NCBI GenBank assembly: GCA_964564695.1
Contig: CAZMCC010000028.1
Span: 1-38,149 of the forward strand
Direction of reading: 5' to 3'
DNA length: 38,149 nucleotides
Source of the DNA: CAZMCC01 sp964564695
Lineage (GTDB): Bacteria > Planctomycetota > Phycisphaerae > Phycisphaerales > UBA1924
Below are positions 5,774 through 14,026 of the stretch, in pieces; position 1 is the stretch's first letter; each line of letters begins with the position of its first letter. The notes under the pieces are model-generated. The model saw nothing but the letters and a program-made list of their open reading frames with translations. It did not search any database and was not told the DNA's origin. The translations under genes and the position numbers were made by a program.

Positions 5774-6167
5774 CAATACCGCCACTCCCAGCCAGGCCAA
5801 GAGTGACGTGCAGGTGTACACGTACTCATGGCTGTCCGACGCTTCGGGCGACGCCACCGACTACCTCGTGCTCGAAGTCACTGGTTGGCTCACGCAGGTC
5901 GAGACCGTTCCCGGCGGCGGCGCTGATGCCCCGACCGACCTCTACGACGTGACCGTCCTGAGCGATGAAGGCACGGACGTGCTCGGTGACAATGGGCTCA
6001 ACCTTCCCGCCGCGACGAAGCAGCTCCGCGTCCCACGAGTCCTCAACGGCCCCGATGGAACGTCGCAGCTTCAGCCCGTCCAGGTCAACGGCCGCCTGAC
6101 GGTGGTCGTCGACAACGCCGGCAACGCCAAGCGCGGCAAGGTCCGTCTATACGTGGAGAACCGGTAA
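5763..6167 (+). CDS. Phage virion-like protein, unrecognised
   Basis: The 134-residue protein starts at GTG 5763, with AAGGA 8-10 bases upstream, inside the 3' end of the LamG gene. It is acidic and beta-rich (VQVYTYSWLS, YLVLEVTGWL, LYDVTVLSD, GRLTVVVDNAG, KVRLYVENR), without membrane or catalytic motifs. It shares its stop with the start of the first tail tubular protein (TAATG), so translation is probably coupled. A small structural part of the tail or adhesion apparatus is likely; no family was recognised. Confidence 0.5.
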   Translation: MPIDNTATPSQAKSDVQVYTYSWLSDASGDATDYLVLEVTGWLTQVETVPGGGADAPTDLYDVTVLSDEGTDVLGDNGLNLPAATKQLRVPRVLNGPDGTSQLQPVQVNGRLTVVVDNAGNAKRGKVRLYVENR

Positions 6168-6733
6168 TGGACAAGCTCGCGGCGGTCAACTACGTGCTGC
6201 AGGGCGCGGGCCGCGGCACGGTGCCGGCGCTCGACACCGACGGCAACTCGGCCGCCGCGAACGCCGAGCGGATCATCGACGAGGTGGAGCTCGAGGTTCA
6301 GACCGACGGCTGGCACTACAACGACCGCCGCGGCGTCGAGATCACGCCCGACGGTTCCAACTTCATCGTCGTCCCCGACGGCACGCTCACGATCGACTCG
6401 GACGGTCGCGACCTGGGCCGCAACGTCGTGCAGAACGGCGATCGCCTCTACGACGCGGAGGACAACACCTTCGAGTTCACGGGTTCGCTCATCTGCCGGT
6501 ACGTGCTCCGGTTCGAGTGGGAGTGCATCCCGATCCCGGTGCGGCTCTACATGGCGGCCGAGGCGGCGTGCCGGTACAACCTCCGGCACGGCAAGCTCGA
6601 GCTTCGCCAGCGGCTTGAGTTCGCCCGCGACGGTCTCCGCGTGAAGGCCAAGCAGTTCGACACGAACGCCCGCGGCACGAACGTGCTCGACACGGTGAAG
6701 GGTCACTGGCGGCGGAGCACGTACGCGAGGTGA
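6167..6733 (+). CDS. Tail tubular protein A-like (T7 gp11-like), copy 1
   Basis: The 188-residue protein opens with LAAVNYVLQGAGRGTVPALDTDGNSAAANAERIIDEVELEVQTDGW, the pattern of podovirus tail tubular protein A: a short helical start, A/LD, an EVQ...GW helix and then beta strands. Its C-terminal helices (ARYNLRHG..., RLEFARDGLRVKAKQFD) match the family's end. In T7, gp11 forms the ring between portal and nozzle. A second, shorter-diverged relative lies at 10105. The start codon overlaps the stop of the previous gene. Confidence 0.75.
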   Translation: MDKLAAVNYVLQGAGRGTVPALDTDGNSAAANAERIIDEVELEVQTDGWHYNDRRGVEITPDGSNFIVVPDGTLTIDSDGRDLGRNVVQNGDRLYDAEDNTFEFTGSLICRYVLRFEWECIPIPVRLYMAAEAACRYNLRHGKLELRQRLEFARDGLRVKAKQFDTNARGTNVLDTVKGHWRRSTYAR

Positions 6734-6736
6734 TCC

Positions 6737-7219
6737 ATGTCGAGCGGGGAAGTCCTCCGAATCTCCGTCTCGGGCTACGGCTCGGTGTCGTCCATCACGG
6801 CCGGGGCGTACTCGCCCACGCGGGTGTCGCTCACGGGCATCGGCAACGTCGAGCACGTGTGCGAATGCTGCTCAGCCGTCGAGCCGGAACCCGAACCGGA
6901 ACCCGATGCGACGTTCCCCTTCTGGCTGTTCCTCGAATCGAGCCTGCCCGAGGCGATCCGTGTCGGCGCGAGTTCGAGCTTCGAAGAGACGCCGATCTCG
7001 GCTCCCGAGTCGGAGCCCGAGCCGCCGGTCGAGGGAATTCCGCCCGACGCCACGACTCCCGTGTTCGGTGACATCGGCATCGGCGATCAACCCGGCTTCG
7101 GCGGCGTCGTGGTCGAGTTCTTCGTGGGCGGCGGCGCGGGATGGCACAAGGGCACCTACGGCCAGTGGGACTTCTCCAACAACTTCCAGAGCGACCAAGC
7201 TCTGCTCATCTGGGACTGA
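6737..7219 (+). CDS. Acidic Pro/Glu-rich virion-associated protein, unrecognised
   Basis: The 160-residue protein starts 3 bases after the tail tubular gene. A beta-like N-terminus (LRISVSGYGSVSSIT) and a CECC motif are followed by two Pro-Glu runs (EPEPEPEPD near 49-57 and SEPEPPVEG near 91-99), then a Gly-rich end finishing in GQWDFSNNFQSDQALLIWD. The Pro-Glu runs look like rigid linkers between small domains, as in fibres or spikes. Its position between two structural genes supports a virion role; nothing more specific can be said. Confidence 0.45.
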   Translation: MSSGEVLRISVSGYGSVSSITAGAYSPTRVSLTGIGNVEHVCECCSAVEPEPEPEPDATFPFWLFLESSLPEAIRVGASSSFEETPISAPESEPEPPVEGIPPDATTPVFGDIGIGDQPGFGGVVVEFFVGGGAGWHKGTYGQWDFSNNFQSDQALLIWD

Positions 7220-7222
7220 CGC

Positions 7223-8119
7223 ATGTCAAACTCAAAGTACTTCAACGCCGAAGGCACTCTCGAGTACCGAAAGTCTGACGGCGACGGCACCGACGTCGAT
7301 CCCAAAATCCTGTACAACAAGGTCGAAGGCGTCGCGACCGAGGTGAAGCAGGACAATCTCAACGCCGACGTGGCACTCATCAAGGCTCACGTCGATTTGG
7401 TCGAGACGAAACTCGACGCGCTCGGGGCCCTGCTCACGACGATCGACGGCAAGCTCACGGCGGCCAACACCGGCGCCGTGACGGTCTCCGCGGCTCTGCC
7501 CGCTGGCAACAACAACATCGGCGACGTCGATATCGCATCCGCTCTCCCCGCCGGCACGAACGCCATCGGCAAGCTCGCGGCCAACAGCGGCGTCGACATC
7601 GGCGACGTTGACGTCGTGGCTCTCACGGGCTCCACGATCGCCCACGACGGGGCCGACTCGGGCAACCCGCACAAGATCGGGATGAAGGCGACGGCGTCGC
7701 TGGCGGGCATCACCCCCGTTGCCGCCGGCGACCGGAGCGACCTCTACTGCGGGCTCGACGGGGTGCCCATCGTCCGCGAGGGGTGCAACCTCGAGGACGG
7801 GATCTCCGACGTGCTCACCAACACGGATGGAGCATCAACCCCGTTCACTGGCGACATGGCCGCACCCGGCGCAAACATCCGATTGGTCGTAACGCAGGCG
7901 ATCGTCTCCAACAGCAGCGCGACGTTCACGACCGTGGACATCCGCGACGGCGCGGCCGGTGCTGTCAGGGGCCACGTACCAGCCCCGGCGGGGGGTGGGG
8001 CGTCGATCAAGTTCACGCCACCGCTTCGACTCAGCGCCAACACCGCAGCGGCGATTGATGCGGCAGCCGCCACCACAACCCTCAAAGTCACCCTGCTCGG
8101 GTACAAGACCAAGGTGTAA
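7223..8119 (+). CDS. Phage fibre-like structural protein
   Basis: The 298-residue protein has a helical region (about 25-80, with KQDNLNADVALIKAHVDLVETKLDAL like a trimeric coiled coil). It is followed by repeats of the SALPAGNNNIGDVDI type (about 90-130), a module common in phage and prophage virion proteins, and a beta-rich C-terminal domain (about 195-298). A coiled coil, repeat shaft and globular tip is the usual layout of a short fibre or spike. It is tightly packed between neighbours (3-base gaps), consistent with one long tail operon. Confidence 0.6.
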   Translation: MSNSKYFNAEGTLEYRKSDGDGTDVDPKILYNKVEGVATEVKQDNLNADVALIKAHVDLVETKLDALGALLTTIDGKLTAANTGAVTVSAALPAGNNNIGDVDIASALPAGTNAIGKLAANSGVDIGDVDVVALTGSTIAHDGADSGNPHKIGMKATASLAGITPVAAGDRSDLYCGLDGVPIVREGCNLEDGISDVLTNTDGASTPFTGDMAAPGANIRLVVTQAIVSNSSATFTTVDIRDGAAGAVRGHVPAPAGGGASIKFTPPLRLSANTAAAIDAAAATTTLKVTLLGYKTKV

Positions 8120-8122
8120 CCC

Positions 8123-8365
8123 ATGGCGACAGTCAGTGTTCTCAGTACATGCGCCGGCGGAAACCATGTCCGGCTCCGCGTCACGCTGGCGGGCGACCAG
8201 CAGGTGACTCGCACGATCGACATCAACGAAGCCCTTGCCGCCATCGACGGCATCTCCCGCGAGGACTTCATCCTCAAGCAAATCTACGCCCTGTGCCGGA
8301 ACAACCCCGGCGACACCCCGGCCCAGCGCCGCAACCGCATCGAGGCGTACACCTTTCTGGAGTAG
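8123..8365 (+). CDS. Small unrecognised phage protein
   Basis: This 80-residue protein starts 3 bases after the fibre-like gene. It has a beta-type start (VRLRVTLAGDQQVTRTIDI) and a helical C-terminal half (EALAAIDGISREDFILKQIYALCRNN..., QRRNRIEAYTFLE). There are no membrane segments or metal motifs. Size and place suggest an assembly helper or minor virion part for the flanking fibre-like proteins. Confidence 0.45.
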   Translation: MATVSVLSTCAGGNHVRLRVTLAGDQQVTRTIDINEALAAIDGISREDFILKQIYALCRNNPGDTPAQRRNRIEAYTFLE

Positions 8366-8368
8366 AGC

Positions 8369-9418
8369 ATGACGCTGGTAAACGCTCCCGGCCTCGGCAT
8401 GTTCTGGCCCGATCCCCTCTTCTGGAGCACCAACAACGCGACGATCCTGCTCGACGCCTCGGGCGAGAAGTACGCGGCCACGTTCAGGGTGAGCGCCGCA
8501 GCCACCCTCGGATATGTCCGCTTCCGCACCGGCACCGTCACGACCGGCGACACTTTGAAGGTGTCGTTTCAGAACGTCTCGGCGGCGAACGGCGATCCTG
8601 ACGGCACCCCCGACCAGTACCGCGCCATCGTCGTAGCCGGTAGCGACGACAACGTGTGGCTACTCACGGGCCTGCTCACGGACGACGGCACCGACACCGG
8701 TGCCAAGCGGACCGTCGCCAAGGGCGATCTGCTTTCCGTCGTCATCGAGTTCAACTCGTACGTCGCCGGGAATCTCAACCTCCTGTCGGCGACCATGCCG
8801 CTGGACTCGGGCAACGAGATTTACGTGGATCACCAGACGGGGGGCGCGTGGGCAAAACAGTCGACCGCGTGCGGGTGTCTTGAGATCCTCGATGACGCGA
8901 GCGTTCCGGTCCCGGTGCGCGGCCTGAACGTCGCCATTCAAGCGACCGACTCGCCGACGAACGCCACAACCCCCGACGAGGTGGCCCTCTACTTCAAGTT
9001 CCCCTGGGAGGTCAAGGCGGACGGTGCGTGCATGTGGATCGACGTTGACGCGGTGTGTGACGTTGTTCTCTACGACTCGGACGGGACGACCGCCCTCGAA
9101 ACGATCTCGCTCGACCCCGATATCCGGCAGCCGAGCATCCTCGTCGCCACGCACATCGAGTTCTCGCAGGCCCGAACGTTCGCCGCCGAGACTTGGTACC
9201 GGCTCGCGCTCAAGCCCACCAGCGCGTCGGCTGTGGGCACGCGCTCGATCTCGGTCCCTAATGCCGCCTCGATGGGGGCGCTCCCCGGCGGCTCGTATGC
9301 GTACTGGTCGCAGCGCACGGACGGCGGTGCGTGGACGGAAACCACGACGAAGCGGCCCAAGTTCTTCCTTCGACTGTCGGCGCTGCACACGGGTGGCGGC
9401 CAGTTCATCGGCAGCTAA
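8369..9418 (+). CDS. Virion-like beta-rich protein with GQFIGS end
   Basis: The 349-residue protein is beta-rich with two similar-looking halves. The first (about 1-165) has ATFRVSAAATLGYVRFRTGTV and the second (about 175-345) has EVALYFKFPWEVKADGACMWIDVDAVCDVVLYDSDG. Both resemble carbohydrate-binding jelly-roll domains of fibres. The protein ends in GGGQFIGS, and the tiny next gene ends in GQGLFVGS. There is no signal peptide. A tail fibre or receptor-binding role is inferred from fold pattern and context; the family was not recognised. Confidence 0.5.
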   Translation: MTLVNAPGLGMFWPDPLFWSTNNATILLDASGEKYAATFRVSAAATLGYVRFRTGTVTTGDTLKVSFQNVSAANGDPDGTPDQYRAIVVAGSDDNVWLLTGLLTDDGTDTGAKRTVAKGDLLSVVIEFNSYVAGNLNLLSATMPLDSGNEIYVDHQTGGAWAKQSTACGCLEILDDASVPVPVRGLNVAIQATDSPTNATTPDEVALYFKFPWEVKADGACMWIDVDAVCDVVLYDSDGTTALETISLDPDIRQPSILVATHIEFSQARTFAAETWYRLALKPTSASAVGTRSISVPNAASMGALPGGSYAYWSQRTDGGAWTETTTKRPKFFLRLSALHTGGGQFIGS

Positions 9419-9430
9419 TACAGGAAACCA

Positions 9431-9592
9431 ATGGCACGAATCTTCCCAACCGTCGATAGCACGGCCGCCTCTGGGTGCGTGACCGCCAACGACGGCAGCG
9501 ACTTCAGCGGCAGCAGCACGACGACCATGTACCCGCTGGGGGTGCGGATCTCGCACATTCAGGACGGCCAGGGGCTCTTCGTAGGCAGCTAA
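9431..9592 (+). CDS. 53-residue phage protein sharing a C-terminal motif
   Basis: ATG 9431 follows AGGA and opens a 53-codon frame: MARIFPTVDSTAASG, a Ser/Thr-rich middle (DGSDFSGSSTTTM), then YPLGVRISHIQDGQGLFVGS. The last residues match the end of the preceding protein in form (G-x-F-I/V-G-S). The gene fills the gap between its neighbours exactly, in the same orientation, so it is likely real despite its length. It may be a small capping or adaptor piece of the adhesion apparatus, or a remnant of a duplicated C-terminus. Confidence 0.5.
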   Translation: MARIFPTVDSTAASGCVTANDGSDFSGSSTTTMYPLGVRISHIQDGQGLFVGS

Positions 9593-9622
9593 CTCAACTC
9601 ACAACTCATCGGAGCGTACACC

Positions 9623-10102
9623 GTGGCAAAGATCCCCGGCTATATCAATCTTGCCAGCGCGTTGACGATGGACACGAGCATGTCCACGTTCAAGACGCTG
9701 CTCCAGGTGAAGGTGGCGAGCGGAAAGCGGGCACTGCTCCGACCCCGGTTCTACGTGGGCGGCAAGACGAGCCTGCCCGACCAAATCTTCTTCCGCGTCG
9801 TGCGCGGCTATGTCGACGGGCAGGGAACAGTGACGGCGACGCCGCCGACGCCGATCATGCCCAACGTCCGCGATGCGAACATGGTCGTCTCGGACATCCT
9901 CACGGTGCGACACCTGTTCACCGCACAGCCGGCCAGCACGCCGATCCTCATGGCGCCCGGCGTCGTCCCGTTGCTCGCCGTTGGCAAGTGGCACTGGGAA
10001 TGGTCCGAGATCGAGCACGCCGACAACATCAATATCGAGTACATGAACAAGAGCACCACCGCCGTGGCGGAGTGCCAGGTCGGCTTCGACTTCGAGGTGT
10101 AA
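9623..10102 (+). CDS. Phage virion-like protein, unrecognised
   Basis: The 159-residue protein starts at GTG 9623. It is beta-rich with basic strands (KTLLQVKVASGKRALLRPRFYVGG, FFRVVRGYVDG) and ends in an acidic VAECQVGFDFEV. No catalytic or membrane signature is present. Two bases separate it from the second tail tubular gene. A structural role in the tail is likely, but nothing in the sequence identifies the family. Confidence 0.5.
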   Translation: MAKIPGYINLASALTMDTSMSTFKTLLQVKVASGKRALLRPRFYVGGKTSLPDQIFFRVVRGYVDGQGTVTATPPTPIMPNVRDANMVVSDILTVRHLFTAQPASTPILMAPGVVPLLAVGKWHWEWSEIEHADNINIEYMNKSTTAVAECQVGFDFEV

Positions 10103-10104
10103 AC

Positions 10105-10698
10105 ATGGCGACTCTCGGCATGACCAAGCTGGAGGCGGTGAACGCCGTCCTCCGCGCCGTCGGGGACGCCTTCGTGGCGGCGCTCGACACGTCGGGCAAC
10201 TCCGAAGCGAGCGAGGCGGAACGCATCCTCGACTACGCGAGCGAGCTCGTGCAGACTCGCGGATGGCCCGCCAACACGACCTACGCCAAGGCTCATACGG
10301 CCGCCGGTGCGAGCAACGAGATCACGGTGAACAGCGACACGCTCCGCATCGACTGCGTGGCTCCGGGCCGTTATCGGGGGAATCTCACGCTCTCCGGCGA
10401 CGTCGTGTACAACTGTGCCGAGGGCGTGAGCAACTTCGGCTCGGCGGTCACGGTCTACCTCGACGTCGTTCGCGAGCTCGCGTTCGCCGACACGCCGCCC
10501 GACCTCCGCCACGCGATCGTCACCGAGGCCGCCCAGCTTTACCGCCGTCGCAAGATGCCGCATCCCGCGGTCGATGCGATGCTCGGCGAAGAGAAGGACC
10601 GGGCCGACATGCTCGCCGCCCGCATGGGGCCGGGCGAGAACTACACGACCGTGCGCCGCAACCGGGCCGCGGCACCCGCTTCGCGTCAGGAGCAGTAA
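10105..10698 (+). CDS. Tail tubular protein A-like (T7 gp11-like), copy 2
   Basis: The 197-residue protein starts with MTKLEAVNAVLRAVGDAFVAALDTSGNSEASEAERILD, closely parallel to the 6167 protein, and continues with the family's ELVQTRGW segment, strands and C-terminal helices (DLRHAIVTEAAQLYRRRKM). ATG 10105 is used because it begins the homology; the longer open frame upstream is a shadow. It directly precedes tail tubular B, the T7 gene order (11, 12), so this copy is the more likely orthologue of the gatekeeper ring. Copy 1 may serve a second ring or adaptor. Confidence 0.8.
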   Translation: MATLGMTKLEAVNAVLRAVGDAFVAALDTSGNSEASEAERILDYASELVQTRGWPANTTYAKAHTAAGASNEITVNSDTLRIDCVAPGRYRGNLTLSGDVVYNCAEGVSNFGSAVTVYLDVVRELAFADTPPDLRHAIVTEAAQLYRRRKMPHPAVDAMLGEEKDRADMLAARMGPGENYTTVRRNRAAAPASRQEQ

Positions 10699-10701
10699 GC
10701 C

Positions 10702-13416
10702 ATGCCAGACCAGGCCATTCAGGAGCCGATCGACATCGGCTCTATCAACGGCGGCATCAGCCGCCAGCCGCCGCACCTGCGCTTCCCCAGCCAGCTTGAG
10801 GAAGCGACGAACTGCCTGTGCTCGCCCGACGGCGGACTGTCCAACCGGCCCGGCACGCGGCTTCACGGCGTCGTGACGAGTCTCACCAGCGGCGGCGACT
10901 ACCGGCTTCACCCGATCGATCGCGACGGCACCGAGAAGTACATCGTCCTCTACGGACCGTCCGGGCACGTGCGGGTGTTCGAGCCCGGCGACGTTGAAGC
11001 CACCGTCACGATCGACGCCACCGCGACGACGTACCTGTCCCTCAACTCCGCCGCGGCCGATCAGATCCGCGTCGTGACCATCGCCGACGTGACCCTGTTC
11101 GCCAACACCACCGTCGCCGTCGGCTCAGTGTCGAGCGCCGACTACACGCTTGTCTCCGCCTTCCGCGACTACGACGTGATGACCGCGGCGACGCCCGCTC
11201 ACGACACCCGACACCGGGCACTCAACGACACTCCGGCGAACCCCAAGGGCTACTGGTACTACGACGTCGACGCCGTGACGTTTGCCACGCTCAAGTTCGC
11301 GGCGCTCAACGCCACGTGGGCGAACATCAAGAACGTCCAGCTTGACGCCAACAACCCTGCCGGCTTCGACATCTTCTTCCAGCGCGTCGCGGTCACGGGC
11401 GCGGCGTTCAGCTTCAACAACGCCACCAAGCGGCTCACCAAGGTGGGCGCGTTCACGGGTTACAGCGGTCGGGCCAACGAGCAGATCAAGATCACGGGCG
11501 GAACCGCCGTGGTGCCCGACGCCTATCCGATCGCGGCAGTCATCAGCAACGACACGGTGGAGCTCTTCGACTCCATCGCGGGCGGCGGATCGCCCGCCGA
11601 CGTGACGGTCGACGGCATCGGCATCGAGTACGGCGTCATGGCCGACTTCCGGGGCCGCGTGCTTCGGGACCTCCACGACGTCGCGGGCGTGTGGCAAGAG
11701 GCTCTGTGGTCCGCCGGGGCCGAAGACGCCCTCATGGCCTACACCGCTCAGGCGGGCACGGGCGGCTACTTCACGATCACGTGCCCTTACCGCGGCACGG
11801 GCGCGAAGGTCCACCAGCCGACCAGCCCGGGCGCGGCCCTGGTCGACATGACCAACGACGCGACCGACCCGTTCTATGCCACCGGCACGACGAACACCAT
11901 CGGCACGGGCGCGGCCGTATCCGGCGGCGACACGATGCCGATCTCCGAACGCTGGACCGCCATACCCGGTCCGCGTCAGGCCGAGGCCCAGCCCGACTCC
12001 GCGAAGATGCCCTTCAAGCTCACGCGAACGGCGGCGGGATCGCCCGCGACGTTCACGCTCACCCCGATCTCCTACAACCCCCGCACGTCGGGGGACAAGT
12101 ACAGCAACCCGCTTCCCAAGCTGTGGGCCAACGGTCGGGCGATCGCCGACATGGCCTACCAGAGCGAACGCCTGGTGCTCGGTGGCGGCGAATCGCTCGC
12201 CTACAGCCAGGCGGGCGACCTCTTCAACTTCTACGCCGACCGTGCCGGCGAAGTCATCGACTCCGACGCCATCGACATCACCGTTGGCGGGGGCGGCCAG
12301 GACGTGGCGATCATCGACCGCCTCGTCCCCTTCCGCCGTGGCCTCACGATCGTCAGCAAGGCGGGCCGCACCTTCCGGGTCGATCCGGACGGCCCGTTGA
12401 CTCCGGAATCCGCAGCGGCCATCCCCGGCCCCTCAGCGACCCTCCGGCGCGTGCGGCCATCGTGCCCCAGCACGCTTCTCTACATGCTGGCCGAGATCGA
12501 GGGCGGCACGACCCTGCTCGAGCAGCAGGGCGAAGACGTCGATGTTGACCTTGCCCCCAACGACGCAGGCGCCCACGTCCGGGGCTTGCTCCCGGCGAGC
12601 ATCCGCACCCTCGCCCACCACCCCACCAGTGGCACGGTGTTCGTGCTCCCCACCGCGGGGAACGCGATCTACGTCTACCGCTCCCTCTTCTCGGGCGTCG
12701 AGAAGGTGTGGTCCGCGTGGGCCAAGTGGACCTTCGAGGCCAGCTACAACATCGTCGACATCGTGGTTCTCCGCGACGAGCTGTGGATGCTCGTGAAGCG
12801 TGGCAGCGTCTACACCCTCGAATACATCCCGGTCTCCGGCGAAGTCGCCGACACGGGGTATCCCTACGCCGTCCACCTCGACCGCCGCATGTCCCTCACG
12901 GGCGTGCACGCGGCGGGGACAACGACATGGACGCTCCCGGTCGGGATCTCCGACACCAGCATCAACCGGGCCGTGCTCGGTCCCGCGTTCGGCGCGTCGG
13001 CCGGCACGATCATCAACGTCACGTCCAACGGCACCGTCGCCACGGCGGCGGGCAACTACTCCGCCGGGGCCGCCACGCTCGGTAAGTCGTTCACCATGAC
13101 GGCGAAGCTGTCGCGGATCTACCGCCGCGACCGAACGGGCCGGGCGATCATCGGCGACAGCGTGCGGCTGCTTCAGGGCTTCGTCGACCACGTGAACACC
13201 CTCTACTACAAGCTCAAGGTCACGCCCGCCACGCCGCCCACTCGAAGTGTGCGAGAGTTCGAGTTCTCGGCGACGACGGCCGAGTCGGGCCGTCTCCGCG
13301 CCGGGGTTCGCGGCAAGGTCGACGACCTCACCATTGAAGTCGAGAACGACACCGCCAAGCCGTGCACTCTCGCAGCCGTGCAGTTCATCGCCGAGGCGTC
13401 CGAAGGAATGAGGTGA
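10702..13416 (+). CDS. Tail tubular protein B-like (T7 gp12-like nozzle)
   Basis: The 904-residue protein begins with the family hallmark: a short start, NGGISRQPPHLRFPSQLEEATNCLCSPDGGLSNRPGTR, where podovirus nozzle proteins have a GVSxQP...Q..NC..S...GL.KRP pattern. Long beta-rich domains follow, with a C-terminal region of YKLKVTPAT...FEFSATTAESGRLRAGVRGKVDDLTIEVEND type. The length is near T7 gp12 (about 794). It forms the tail nozzle through which DNA is ejected. The gene follows copy 2 of tail tubular A by three bases and precedes the ejection proteins, as in T7-like phages. Confidence 0.85.
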   Translation: MPDQAIQEPIDIGSINGGISRQPPHLRFPSQLEEATNCLCSPDGGLSNRPGTRLHGVVTSLTSGGDYRLHPIDRDGTEKYIVLYGPSGHVRVFEPGDVEATVTIDATATTYLSLNSAAADQIRVVTIADVTLFANTTVAVGSVSSADYTLVSAFRDYDVMTAATPAHDTRHRALNDTPANPKGYWYYDVDAVTFATLKFAALNATWANIKNVQLDANNPAGFDIFFQRVAVTGAAFSFNNATKRLTKVGAFTGYSGRANEQIKITGGTAVVPDAYPIAAVISNDTVELFDSIAGGGSPADVTVDGIGIEYGVMADFRGRVLRDLHDVAGVWQEALWSAGAEDALMAYTAQAGTGGYFTITCPYRGTGAKVHQPTSPGAALVDMTNDATDPFYATGTTNTIGTGAAVSGGDTMPISERWTAIPGPRQAEAQPDSAKMPFKLTRTAAGSPATFTLTPISYNPRTSGDKYSNPLPKLWANGRAIADMAYQSERLVLGGGESLAYSQAGDLFNFYADRAGEVIDSDAIDITVGGGGQDVAIIDRLVPFRRGLTIVSKAGRTFRVDPDGPLTPESAAAIPGPSATLRRVRPSCPSTLLYMLAEIEGGTTLLEQQGEDVDVDLAPNDAGAHVRGLLPASIRTLAHHPTSGTVFVLPTAGNAIYVYRSLFSGVEKVWSAWAKWTFEASYNIVDIVVLRDELWMLVKRGSVYTLEYIPVSGEVADTGYPYAVHLDRRMSLTGVHAAGTTTWTLPVGISDTSINRAVLGPAFGASAGTIINVTSNGTVATAAGNYSAGAATLGKSFTMTAKLSRIYRRDRTGRAIIGDSVRLLQGFVDHVNTLYYKLKVTPATPPTRSVREFEFSATTAESGRLRAGVRGKVDDLTIEVENDTAKPCTLAAVQFIAEASEGMR

Positions 13417-13420
13417 CTTC

Positions 13421-14026
13421 ATGGGTGGTTCATCGTCGTCCATGTCGCTCGGCGGCGGGACCGGAGCGAGCCCGGCGGCCAGCACCGCCGGCGGGGCGGC
13501 CAGCGGCGCCGCGATGGGCACGATGCTCATGCCCGGTTGGGGCACCGCAGCCGGCGCCGTGCTCGGCGGGGCGATGGGCTACATGGGCTCGCGGTCCACC
13601 AACTCGGGTCTTCAGGCGTCCGGAAACGCCGCCGCCAACGCAACGCTCCAGCAGTACGCCCAGATCCGTAAGTCGGCAACCGTCGAGCGGACCAAGCGGC
13701 AACAGGCGGCCCGGCAAATCGGCGGGTTCCTTCGTGCACGTGCCGCCGACTTCGGACTGGGCGGGAGTGGCACGACGCTCGCCCTGGACATCCAGAGCGA
13801 CGTCGACGCGGCCTACTCCGAAGACGTGCTTGAACTCGACCTCGCCGATGCGCTGGAACGTGCCCGGCTCGGCCTGTCGAGCACGCTCACCGAAGTTCGC
13901 AACAGCAAGCGAAACGTCGGGCTCGACGCGGCGACGAGCGGTCTGTCGGGTGCGTCCAGCGGACTGGCACTCGGCAAGGGCATTCAGGACATGCGAGATG
14001 CGGACGACGACAAGGAGACTCGGTAA
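13421..14026 (+). CDS. Internal virion/ejection protein (T7 gp14-like)
   Basis: The 201-residue protein opens with a Gly/Ala/Ser-rich low-complexity stretch containing one hydrophobic, membrane-active-like segment (about 30-55, AAGAVLGGAMGYMG). It continues with an Ala/Gln-rich helical region (ANATLQQYAQIRKSATVERTKRQQAARQIGGFLRARAADFGLGGSGTT) as in gp14-type proteins that form the outer-membrane channel of the ejectosome. Order after the nozzle gene and before the gp15-like gene agrees with T7. The identity rests on pattern and order. Confidence 0.65.
   Translation: MGGSSSSMSLGGGTGASPAASTAGGAASGAAMGTMLMPGWGTAAGAVLGGAMGYMGSRSTNSGLQASGNAAANATLQQYAQIRKSATVERTKRQQAARQIGGFLRARAADFGLGGSGTTLALDIQSDVDAAYSEDVLELDLADALERARLGLSSTLTEVRNSKRNVGLDAATSGLSGASSGLALGKGIQDMRDADDDKETR

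Noticed and set aside
9475..10104. Upstream extension of the second tail tubular A frame
   Set aside because: It overlaps the 53-residue gene and the 9623 gene in another frame and is Arg/His-rich; homology starts at ATG 10105.
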